This document shows, one piece after another, positions 45,965 through 52,786 of a stretch of DNA of 64,000 nt. The stretch is from positions 1 to 64,000 of the forward strand of contig CAIRNJ010000043.1 of assembly GCA_903879915.1 (NCBI GenBank), in the 5' to 3' direction. Within the stretch, counting starts at the first letter, position 1. Every line of letters begins with the position of its first letter. The translations under genes and the position numbers were made by a program. Source of the stretch: an uncultured Elusimicrobia bacterium. GTDB taxonomy: Bacteria > Elusimicrobiota > Elusimicrobia > Elusimicrobiales > UBA9959. The notes beneath the pieces are model-generated. The model searched no databases, had not been told where the DNA came from, and saw only the letters and a list, made by a program, of their open reading frames with translations.

Positions 45965-46930
45965 ATGAGAACGAAGCCCGGTAACATCGAAACGTCCATG
46001 CTCGCCGTAAGCGACGGCGTGCGCTCCGCCCTGGGCGCCATAGACCGGGAGATCTTCGATTTCAGGGAATTTCCCTCCCTTTTTCTGGGCAAAGCCGTAA
46101 GGGCGCGGTTTACGCTGCTGATGGGGCGCGCCCTCGGCCTGGACGCGGCGAAGGCCGAAAAGATCGCCGTAGCGGCCGAGCTGACGCATACCGCCTCTCT
46201 CCTGCACGACGACTGCATCGATACGGCGCGCAGCCGCCGCGGGCACCCCACGGTCAACGAAAAGCTGGGTGTGAACGCCGCTATCCTGGCGGGAGACCTG
46301 CTGATCTCCCTGGCTTTCGAACAGGCGGCCGGCGCCGCCCCCGGCCTGGCGCCGGAGCTGGTGCGCGCGGTTAGGAGCATGACCGAAGGCGCCCTGCTCG
46401 AGGAAAATACGCGCGGCAGCAGGGTTTCCGCCGAAACCGCCGCCCGCATAGTTACGCTGAAGACCGGATCGCTGTTCCGCTGGTGCGCCCTGGCGGCCGC
46501 GAACCTCGCCGTCCGGCCGGAGCTGCAGGAAGCCTGCGCGCGCATAGGGTCGGAGACCGGCTTCGCTTTCCAGGTCATAGACGACGTGCTGGATTTCGAC
46601 GGAGACCCGGCCGAATGCGGCAAAGAGATCTTGAAAGACGTTTCAGCGGGCAAATTCACGCTGCCGCTGATACTGGCGCTGAACGCGCCCGGGACCGGCG
46701 CCGGTGCGGAAGCGCTGCTGGCCGAGCTGAAAACAGGCCCCCCGGCCGACCTTGTCCCGGCCCTCGGCCTGGCCGCGCTGGTAAAGAGCGGCGGCTTCAC
46801 CGCGGCCGCGCGCAATTCCGCGCTGGAACGGATACTGGACCTTTTTCCGCTCATGGCCGCGCTGCCGGACAGGGACGGCGCGCAGGAACTGAAGCATTTC
46901 CTGCTGGCGCTCGCCGAGCGGAAAGCGTAG
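45965..46930 (+). CDS. Polyprenyl diphosphate synthase
   Basis: A 321-residue trans-isoprenyl diphosphate synthase. The first aspartate-rich motif is HDDCID (DDxxD at residues 82-86) followed by RRGHPTVN. The second is QVIDDVLDFDGD. The conserved GxxR substrate loop appears as LGKAVRARF near 42-50, a variant of GGKRLRP. Such enzymes extend allylic diphosphates with isopentenyl diphosphate to make C35-C50 side chains for quinones. A MenA/UbiA prenyltransferase follows after 38 bases, supporting a quinone role. An extended -10 (TGCTAAAAT, 45935-45943) is a weak promoter candidate. No clear Shine-Dalgarno is seen. Confidence 0.9.
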   Translation: MRTKPGNIETSMLAVSDGVRSALGAIDREIFDFREFPSLFLGKAVRARFTLLMGRALGLDAAKAEKIAVAAELTHTASLLHDDCIDTARSRRGHPTVNEKLGVNAAILAGDLLISLAFEQAAGAAPGLAPELVRAVRSMTEGALLEENTRGSRVSAETAARIVTLKTGSLFRWCALAAANLAVRPELQEACARIGSETGFAFQVIDDVLDFDGDPAECGKEILKDVSAGKFTLPLILALNAPGTGAGAEALLAELKTGPPADLVPALGLAALVKSGGFTAAARNSALERILDLFPLMAALPDRDGAQELKHFLLALAERKA

Positions 46931-46968
46931 CGGCCCGGCGGCAGGACCCGCTCCGGTTTGACCCCCGC

Positions 46969-47823
46969 ATGACCATAAAGAACTGGCTGATAGTCTTACG
47001 CGCGTATTCCTGGCCCGCCTCGCTGGTGCCGGTAGTGCTCGGTTCCGCGGTGGCCGCGCGCAGCGGCCGTTTTTCCTGGCTCGACCTGGCGCTCATAATG
47101 CCGGCCGCCCTGCTCATTCATTCCGCGGCGAACCTCGCCAACACGTATTTCGACTTCCGCAACGGGGTGGACAGGCCTGAAACCGCCGACGACAGGGGGC
47201 TCGTGGACAACATGCTCCCTCCCGCCCGCATGCTCCGGCTGGCGCTGGGCATGCTGGCGGCGGGCGCGGCCGCGGGCCTGCTGCTGGTGTTAAAGAATCA
47301 CGTTCCCGCCATGCTGGCGCTGGGCGCCGCCGGCCTTGCGCTGGCCTGGTTCTATACCAGCGGCCCGGCGTATAAATACCGGAGGCTGGGGGACGCCGGC
47401 ATTTTCCTGGCCTTCGGCCCGTGCATCGTTACAGGTACGGCGCTGATACAGACCGGCCGCTTTGTGCCGGAAGCGCTCTGGGCGTCCATACCGGTAGGCC
47501 TTCTGGTAACGGCCATCCTGCACGCCAACAACATGCGCGACCTGCGCTCCGATTCCGCCGCGAATTTCCTCACGCTGGCGGCGACGCTGGGAACCGGCGG
47601 CGCGAAAAAATTCTATTACGCCCTGATATTCACCCCCTATCTTTTTACTTTCACCTTCGGCAGCGCCTGGCCGGCGGCGCTGTGCGCGCTGTCAGTGCCC
47701 CTGGCGGTCAGGCTCGGGCGGCTGGCCGCCCGCGGCGAGTTTTCCCGGCTGGTGCCGGGAACCGCCGGGCTGGTGGCCGCATACGGCCTGCTGCTTTCGG
47801 CCGGGCTGCTCGCGGCCCCCTGA
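46969..47823 (+). CDS. menA: MenA/UbiA-family prenyltransferase
   Basis: A 284-residue integral membrane prenyltransferase with eight or nine hydrophobic segments. The first aspartate-rich motif is NTYFDFRNGVD (N58, D62, D68) and the second region is HANNMRDLRSD. The opening KNWLIVLRAYSWPASLVPV closely resembles 1,4-dihydroxy-2-naphthoate octaprenyltransferases (MenA), which attach the polyprenyl chain in menaquinone synthesis. The start is placed at ATG 46969; the frame stays open upstream but that part overlaps the preceding gene and is not family-like. Pairing with a polyprenyl diphosphate synthase fits menaquinone assembly. Confidence 0.85.
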   Translation: MTIKNWLIVLRAYSWPASLVPVVLGSAVAARSGRFSWLDLALIMPAALLIHSAANLANTYFDFRNGVDRPETADDRGLVDNMLPPARMLRLALGMLAAGAAAGLLLVLKNHVPAMLALGAAGLALAWFYTSGPAYKYRRLGDAGIFLAFGPCIVTGTALIQTGRFVPEALWASIPVGLLVTAILHANNMRDLRSDSAANFLTLAATLGTGGAKKFYYALIFTPYLFTFTFGSAWPAALCALSVPLAVRLGRLAARGEFSRLVPGTAGLVAAYGLLLSAGLLAAP

Positions 47824-47842
47824 GGCCGGCGCCGGCTTTCCC

Positions 47843-47871
47843 TTGTAAAACTGCTCGTTTTTTTATAAATT
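47843..47871 (+). promoter_or_regulatory. Probable promoter of the pal-cpoB-tolB operon
   Basis: TTGTAA (47843-47848) is followed at 17 bases by TAAATT (47866-47871), or at 15 bases by TATAAA (47864-47869), in an AT-rich patch upstream of pal. GGAGG precedes the pal start. Confidence 0.45.
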
Positions 47872-47923
47872 ATAGACAGTCTGAATCGGTTTCAGGAAGA
47901 GATTCACGGAGGTTTCAGTTTAA

Positions 47924-48472
47924 ATGAGAAAATATTTTATCCTTCCGGCACTTGCGCTGCCGCTGCTTGCGGCGCTGCTGCTCTCGTCCTGCGCGGGGAA
48001 GAACACGAAGAAAGACGGCTCCGCAACGGACAACATGACCGGCGACACGGCCACCATCCCTGCTCTCGAAGTACTCGAGAGCAGCGACGCCATGAAGACG
48101 GAAGGGGATATCCGGGGCGCGGAATTCCGTTCCGAGGAAAGTCTGAAGACCGTGACCTTCAATTACGACCGCTACGAGATCTCCGAAGAGAACCGCAAGA
48201 TCCTGCAGGCCAACGCCACCCTGCTGAAAGCGCGCAAAGAATGGGCCGTGCTGGTGGAAGGGCATTGCGACGAGCGCGGCACCACGGAATACAACCTGTC
48301 CCTGGGCCAGAAGAGGGCCAAGTCCGTGCGGGATTATTACGTGCGCCTGGGCGTACCGGAAAGCTCCCTCGGCACGATCTCCTACGGCGAGGAAATGCCG
48401 CTCTGCGTGGAATCCACCGACGCCTGCTGGGCGACCAACCGCCGGGCCGAAACCAAGATAAAGGTTCAATAA
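47924..48472 (+). CDS. pal: Peptidoglycan-associated lipoprotein
   Basis: A 182-residue outer-membrane lipoprotein. Signal peptide with lipobox LSSC (Cys23), a polar linker, then an OmpA-like peptidoglycan-binding domain (about 75-182). This shows TVTFNYDRYEI, VEGHCDERGTTEYNLSLGQ and a RRAETKI end. Pal links the outer membrane to the cell wall as part of the Tol-Pal complex. The following cpoB-like gene starts directly after its stop (TAAATG). The gene order pal, cpoB-like, tolB differs from the common tolB-pal-cpoB order. Confidence 0.95.
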   Translation: MRKYFILPALALPLLAALLLSSCAGKNTKKDGSATDNMTGDTATIPALEVLESSDAMKTEGDIRGAEFRSEESLKTVTFNYDRYEISEENRKILQANATLLKARKEWAVLVEGHCDERGTTEYNLSLGQKRAKSVRDYYVRLGVPESSLGTISYGEEMPLCVESTDACWATNRRAETKIKVQ

Positions 48473-49234
48473 ATGCTCCGAGTAAAACCGTTATTCCTCC
48501 TCCCCGTCTGCCTGCTGGCGGCCGGCTGCGTAGCGACCCAGCAGGACATGCTGCAGATGCAGAGCCAGATGGACGACCTCAACAACAACCTCTCCAGCAT
48601 GCAGAAGAACCAGGCCGAGCTGGCCGTAAAGATGGACGATCTTTCCAAGAACCTCAACATCTCGTCGGAGAACATGAAGGACATCTCCACCCAGATGGGC
48701 CGCCTGTCGGCCCGGCTCGACGAGCTGGACACCTCCATGAACAAGCGCGTCAACGCCATCGGCCAGACCATCCGCAAGCAGCAGGAGGACGTGGAAACGG
48801 CGCTGCTGCCGGCGAAGCTTTACAACGACGCCTACAACGCCTATCTCAGCAACAACTTCGACGGCGCCGCCGCGGGTTTCAGGAACTACCTGGCGAAATT
48901 CGCGTCAGGCGAAATGGCCGAGAACGCGTACTATTTCCTCGGGGAGTCGCTTTACCTGAAAGAGCGCTGGCAGGACGCCGCGCTGGCGTACGCCAATGTG
49001 CTGGAAAAATTCCCCCGGTCGGGGCGGGTGCCCGCGGCGCGGCTTAAATACGCCCTGTCGCTGCTGAAGCTGCCGGAAGACAAGAAAAGCGAAGCCCTGA
49101 AATATCTCGAATCCGTCATCCGGGATTTCCCCAAATCGCAGGAAGCGGAAACGGCCAAAGACAACATCGACCGGCTTTCTCCGCCCAAGCAGGCTCCGCA
49201 GCCGGTGAAGAAGCACGCCGCTAAAAAAGGATAA
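48473..49234 (+). CDS. cpoB: CpoB/YbgF-like Tol-Pal lipoprotein
   Basis: A 253-residue predicted lipoprotein with lipobox LAAGC (Cys19). A long Gln/Asn/Met-rich coiled coil follows (about 24-100, for example DMLQMQSQMDDLNNNL). The C-terminal TPR region (about 115-235) has AYNAYLSNNFDGAAAGFRNYL, NAYYFLGESLY and DFPKSQEAETAKDNI. E. coli CpoB (YbgF) is a soluble periplasmic trimer that couples PBP1B with Tol. Lipoprotein versions with this architecture occur in other diderms. It is embedded between pal and tolB. Confidence 0.87.
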   Translation: MLRVKPLFLLPVCLLAAGCVATQQDMLQMQSQMDDLNNNLSSMQKNQAELAVKMDDLSKNLNISSENMKDISTQMGRLSARLDELDTSMNKRVNAIGQTIRKQQEDVETALLPAKLYNDAYNAYLSNNFDGAAAGFRNYLAKFASGEMAENAYYFLGESLYLKERWQDAALAYANVLEKFPRSGRVPAARLKYALSLLKLPEDKKSEALKYLESVIRDFPKSQEAETAKDNIDRLSPPKQAPQPVKKHAAKKG

Positions 49235-49243
49235 ACTCCACGC

Positions 49244-50527
49244 ATGAAAGCGCTCACGGCTCTGCTCCTGTTCGCGGCCGCACAACCGCTTGCGGCCGCC
49301 ACCAATATTTATATCGGCGTAGAGTCGGCGATAGAACTGAAGAAGGTCCCTGTCGCGCTTTCGCAGTTCCTTCCGCTGCGCGCGGACAAGCCGGCCGACC
49401 TTGACCTGGCGGAATCTTTCCGCGACATCGTCCGTTCCGACCTGCTCTATTCGCGCTATTTCGACATAGAGGAAGACGCGCTTTCCCCGGCCAACCTCGA
49501 CACCGGGCCGGAAGCGATGAGCTTCTGGAAAAATCTCGCCGGGCACCTGATCACCGGCAGGGGACAGGACGCCGGCTCGGTCTGGACCTTCAACGCCCGG
49601 CTGCACGACCTGAATTCCGGCGCCATAGCGATGGAAAAGCACTACCAGGGGGAAAAGCGCGCCATGCGCCGGGCCGCCCACATGTTCTCCGACGACGTGA
49701 TCCAGCGCCTGACCGGGCGCAAGGGCATAGCGCATTCCAAGCTCGTCTTCGCCAACAACGCCACGGGGCACAAAGAGATCTACATGGTGGATTACGACGG
49801 GGAGAATCTCACCAGGCTTACCACCGACAACAGCATAAACCTGCTGCCGCGCTGGTCGGCGGATTCCGAGCGCATCTATTATACGACCTACCGCTGGGGC
49901 AACCCGGACATGTTCGAAATAGACCTGAGAGCCGGCAAGATACGCCCCTTTACCACCTTCCAGGGCCTCAACATCCCGGGCGGCTTCTCGCCGGACGGCC
50001 TGACCATGGTGATGACCCTCTCCAGAGGCGACGATCCGAACATCTACGCGCTGGACATCGTCACAAAAAAGCTCAAAGCGCTGATGAAGGGCTTCGGCGT
50101 CAGCACCTCCCCCTCGTGGTCGCCAGACGGGAAGGAAGTGGCTTTCGTCTCCGACCGGGCCGGGAACCCGCAGATCTACGTGCTTAACCTGGCCTCCGGT
50201 AAAACCCGCCGGCTGACCAAGATGAACTGGTGCGACTCCCCCTCGTGGTCCCCCTCCGGGGAATGGCTGATCTTCGCGGGCAGGGAATCCTCCAAGGAAA
50301 AGTTCAACATCTACCGCTCCGACCTCACGGGCAGCCAGATCCGCCGCCTTACCGAGAAAGCCGGCGACAACGAGGACCCCTCCTGGTCGCCCGACGGCAG
50401 GTTCATAGCCTTTACCTCCACCCGGCGCGGGCACAAGGAACTTTTCGTGATGGACGCCGACGGCAGCGCGCCGCACCCGCTGACGGACCTGCCCGGCAGC
50501 ACCTTCACCCCCAACTGGAGCCAGTAA
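49244..50527 (+). CDS. tolB: TolB beta-propeller protein
   Basis: A 427-residue periplasmic protein. It has a signal peptide (about 1-18), an N-terminal alpha/beta domain (about 20-155, with DIVRSDLLYSRYFDI), and a six-bladed propeller built from WD40-like PD40 repeats. Blades show SPSWSPDGKEVAFVSDRAG, SWSPSGEWLIFAGRE and SWSPDGRFIAFTSTRRG. TolB binds Pal and TolA and helps outer-membrane invagination during division. TolQ, TolR and TolA are not in this window. It is last in the operon, before a strong terminator. Confidence 0.95.
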   Translation: MKALTALLLFAAAQPLAAATNIYIGVESAIELKKVPVALSQFLPLRADKPADLDLAESFRDIVRSDLLYSRYFDIEEDALSPANLDTGPEAMSFWKNLAGHLITGRGQDAGSVWTFNARLHDLNSGAIAMEKHYQGEKRAMRRAAHMFSDDVIQRLTGRKGIAHSKLVFANNATGHKEIYMVDYDGENLTRLTTDNSINLLPRWSADSERIYYTTYRWGNPDMFEIDLRAGKIRPFTTFQGLNIPGGFSPDGLTMVMTLSRGDDPNIYALDIVTKKLKALMKGFGVSTSPSWSPDGKEVAFVSDRAGNPQIYVLNLASGKTRRLTKMNWCDSPSWSPSGEWLIFAGRESSKEKFNIYRSDLTGSQIRRLTEKAGDNEDPSWSPDGRFIAFTSTRRGHKELFVMDADGSAPHPLTDLPGSTFTPNWSQ

Positions 50528-50545
50528 CCCGGCAAAAGATATCCC

Positions 50546-50596
50546 GCAAAAAGGAACGCAGAGAAGATCTTAGTCTTCTCTGCGTTCCTTTTTTGC
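50546..50596. terminator. Strong bidirectional terminator after tolB
   Basis: A stem of about 20 bp (50548-50567 with 50574-50593; core AAGGAACGCAGAGAAGA) has a 6-base loop. The arms end in A5 on the left and T6 on the right, so it works in both directions between tolB (+) and the orphan transposase-domain gene (-). Confidence 0.88.
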
Positions 50597-50635
50597 GGCC
50601 GCCGCTGCGCGCAGCAGCGCTCCCGCGGTTATTTT

Positions 50636-51136
50636 TTACTTAGGGAAGAAGGAACGGGCCTTTTCCAGCAGGGAGCAGAAGAAACAGCCTTCGGGGGCGG
50701 CTGAGCGCGAGGGGTGGAATTTCAGGTCCTTGTCGGTCTTGAGGGCGGCCGCCAGCTTCCCGTCGAGCAGCGCCAGGAACTCGGTGCCCAGGCGCTTGCG
50801 GCGCTCGGAAAGCATGCCGGGGTTCACCACGTTCTCCAGCGCGAAATACTCCTGACCGCAGAACGCCTGTATGTACGGGCTTTCCATGAACTCGGCCACG
50901 GCGTCCTCGTCGGAGAGGTTCTTAAGCTGCTTCACCGCCAGCAGGCCGCAGACCAGCCGGGAATCCTTCGCGGGCCGGCCGTAGCCGGCCGAGAAGTACC
51001 GGCCGTAGGCCTCGTCCAGCTCGCTCCAGGGCAGGGCCTCCGCCAGCTTCAGCCAGCGGTTGGAGGGCGCGAGCTTGCCGCCCAGGTGGAACAGTTTCCC
51101 GAACAAAGAAGGATTGAATTTTTCAGAGCGGTACAT
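50636..51136 (-). CDS. Orphan transposase N-terminal domain (InsH/DUF772-like)
   Basis: A 166-residue protein matching the N-terminal DUF772/InsH-type domain of IS5/IS1182-group transposases. It has NRWLKLAEALPWSEL, RPAKDSRLVCGLLAVKQL, LSDEDAVAEFMESPYIQAF and a LSERRKRLG helix. The DDE catalytic domain that should follow is absent; instead there is a short tail with CFFC and a basic end. No terminal inverted repeats or target duplication were found. It lies 29 bases downstream of thymidine kinase, same strand, and ends at a shared terminator. It may be an insertion-sequence remnant or a domesticated DNA-binding protein; the frame is intact. Confidence 0.7.
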   Translation of the reverse strand: MYRSEKFNPSLFGKLFHLGGKLAPSNRWLKLAEALPWSELDEAYGRYFSAGYGRPAKDSRLVCGLLAVKQLKNLSDEDAVAEFMESPYIQAFCGQEYFALENVVNPGMLSERRKRLGTEFLALLDGKLAAALKTDKDLKFHPSRSAAPEGCFFCSLLEKARSFFPK

Positions 51137-51165
51137 AAAGTGATGACCGGCGGCCAGTTACTCCT

Positions 51166-51729
51166 CTATTTCTCAGGCTGGAAGCATTTGCGGCAGCGGG
51201 CCTCGTACTTGTCCCCGGCGCCTACCTCTATGCGCTTGCCGGAACTGGTGAGGCGCTGGCTGAAATGGGCGGGATTGCCGCAGACCATGCAGATGGCGAG
51301 GTTCTTGGTGACGAACTCGGCCACGGCCATCAGCTTGGCCATGTTGACGAACGGCTCGCCGCGGTAGTCCTGGTCCAGGCCGGCGACGATGACCCTTTTA
51401 CCGGAATCCGCCAGTTTGCCGCACACTTCCACCAGCTCTTCACCGAAGAAGTGAGCCTCGTCTATGCCCACCACCTGCGTGTCGCGCAGCACGTCCTTGA
51501 GTATTTCCTTGGCCGTCTTCACCGGGATGGCCGACAGCGTCACCTTGTCGTGCGAGACCAGGTGGTCCTTGGAATAGCGGATGTCGAGGTGAGAATTGAA
51601 CACCTGAACCTTCTGCCTGGCGATGTTGGCCAGTTTCAGGCGCCGTATAAGCTCCTGGGTCTTGCCGGAGAACATGCTGCCGCACACCACCTCGATCCAG
51701 CCCGAAGAAGAAGAAACATTGAAGATCAT
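51166..51729 (-). CDS. tdk: Thymidine kinase (TK1 type)
   Basis: A 187-residue type II thymidine kinase. P-loop GSMFSGKT at residues 17-24, the DEAHFF (Walker B plus catalytic Glu) motif, VAGLDQDYRGEPF, and a zinc-ribbon pair CMVC and CRKC with the lasso loop between. It phosphorylates thymidine in the salvage pathway. Length is typical. It overlaps the epimerase gene upstream by 4 bases. In some bacteria, such as Bacillus, tdk sits in the rho-rpmE-prfA-prmC cluster; here that cluster lies a few kb away without it. Confidence 0.95.
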   Translation of the reverse strand: MIFNVSSSSGWIEVVCGSMFSGKTQELIRRLKLANIARQKVQVFNSHLDIRYSKDHLVSHDKVTLSAIPVKTAKEILKDVLRDTQVVGIDEAHFFGEELVEVCGKLADSGKRVIVAGLDQDYRGEPFVNMAKLMAVAEFVTKNLAICMVCGNPAHFSQRLTSSGKRIEVGAGDKYEARCRKCFQPEK

Positions 51730-52682
51730 TTCGCCCCCTTATATTTTCCGGAGAAATAGTCCCAGGTAAGCTTGAGCCCCTCAGGGAAGCGGACCAGCGG
51801 CTTGTACTTCAGCAGCTTGCGCGCCAGGGAGATATCGGAATAAGTTTTGCGGATGTCCCCTTTGCGCTTGGGCGAGAAGGTCCTGGCGATCTTGTGCCCG
51901 GTAATCTTCTCGAGCTGGTCCGCGATGTCCAGCAGCGAGATGTTGGTGCCGGTGGCCACGTTGATGGTCCGGCCGGAAACGGCGGCGGGGGCCAGCGCGG
52001 CGCGGATATTGCCGTCCACCACGTTGCGCACGAAGGTGAAATCGCGGGACTGCCTGCCGTCCCAGTGGATCTCGAGGGGACGGCCCTGCATCACCAGTTC
52101 CATGAACCGGGGGATCACGGCGGAGTAGACCGACTCCGGGTTCTGCCTGGGCCCGAACACGTTGAAATAGCGCAGCGCCACGGTTTCCAGTCCGTAGGTT
52201 TTGGCGTAGACATGGCAGTAGTGCTCGCCCGCCAGCTTGCTTACGGCGTAGGGCGAGACCGGCGCGGTGGGCAGGCTCTCTTTCTGCGGGAAGATATTGC
52301 ATTCGCCGTAGGCCGAGCTCGTGGCCGCGTAGACGAACCGCTTCACGCCCGCGGCTTTGGCCGCCATCAGGGCATTGAGCGTCCCCGTGGCGTTGTTGTC
52401 GTTGGCGGCGCGCGGGTTGTCCACGGATTTGGGCACCGAACGGAACGCCGCCTGGTGCAGCACGTAGGTGACGCCCTTCATGGCCCTGGCCAGGTCTTTA
52501 GGCTCGCGCAGGTCGCCTTTCACCAGTTCGAATCTGCCCTTGAAGGGCTCGAGGTTCTCTTTCTTGCCCGTAGAGAAATTATCGAACACCCGCACGCGGT
52601 ATTTCCTGCGCACAAGTTCCTCCACGATATTGGAGCCGATGAACCCGGCGCCCCCGGTGACCAGCCAAAGCGGTTTTGTCAT
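51726..52682 (-). CDS. NAD-dependent sugar-nucleotide epimerase
   Basis: A 318-residue extended short-chain dehydrogenase. NAD motif GGAGFIGS at 10-17, ATSSAYG with the catalytic Ser, YAVSK (Tyr and Lys) near 148-152, and ALRYFNVFGPRQNP, a typical hallmark of UDP-hexose or UDP-HexNAc 4-epimerases (GalE/WbpP-like). It probably makes UDP-galactose or UDP-GalNAc-type donors for surface polysaccharide; the exact sugar is not decidable here. Its stop overlaps the tdk start by 4 bases. It heads a three-gene minus-strand unit. Confidence 0.88.
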   Translation of the reverse strand: MTKPLWLVTGGAGFIGSNIVEELVRRKYRVRVFDNFSTGKKENLEPFKGRFELVKGDLREPKDLARAMKGVTYVLHQAAFRSVPKSVDNPRAANDNNATGTLNALMAAKAAGVKRFVYAATSSAYGECNIFPQKESLPTAPVSPYAVSKLAGEHYCHVYAKTYGLETVALRYFNVFGPRQNPESVYSAVIPRFMELVMQGRPLEIHWDGRQSRDFTFVRNVVDGNIRAALAPAAVSGRTINVATGTNISLLDIADQLEKITGHKIARTFSPKRKGDIRKTYSDISLARKLLKYKPLVRFPEGLKLTWDYFSGKYKGAK

Positions 52683-52735
52683 ATGTTTTCTGAGCCTCTC
52701 TTAAGAAATACAGTTTAACATTTTGCGGCCCGCGC

Positions 52736-52765
52736 AAAAAAGTCCCGGCCCCGCGCCCCGGGGAT
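52736..52765 (-). terminator. Probable terminator after lptD
   Basis: On the minus strand a GC-rich stem (TCCC-GG with CCGGGA, one bulged C, 9-base loop) is followed by six T (A run at 52736-52741 on the + strand). It lies just downstream of lptD and upstream of the epimerase gene. Confidence 0.45.
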
Positions 52766-52786
52766 CGGTCTTCGAGCTCCGGTCCC

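Noticed and set aside
46483-46968. N-terminal extension of the MenA-like gene
   Set aside because: It overlaps the polyprenyl synthase in another frame; the family opening begins at 46969.
50600-51165. A complete insertion sequence around the transposase-like domain
   Set aside because: No DDE domain, terminal inverted repeats or target-site duplication could be found.
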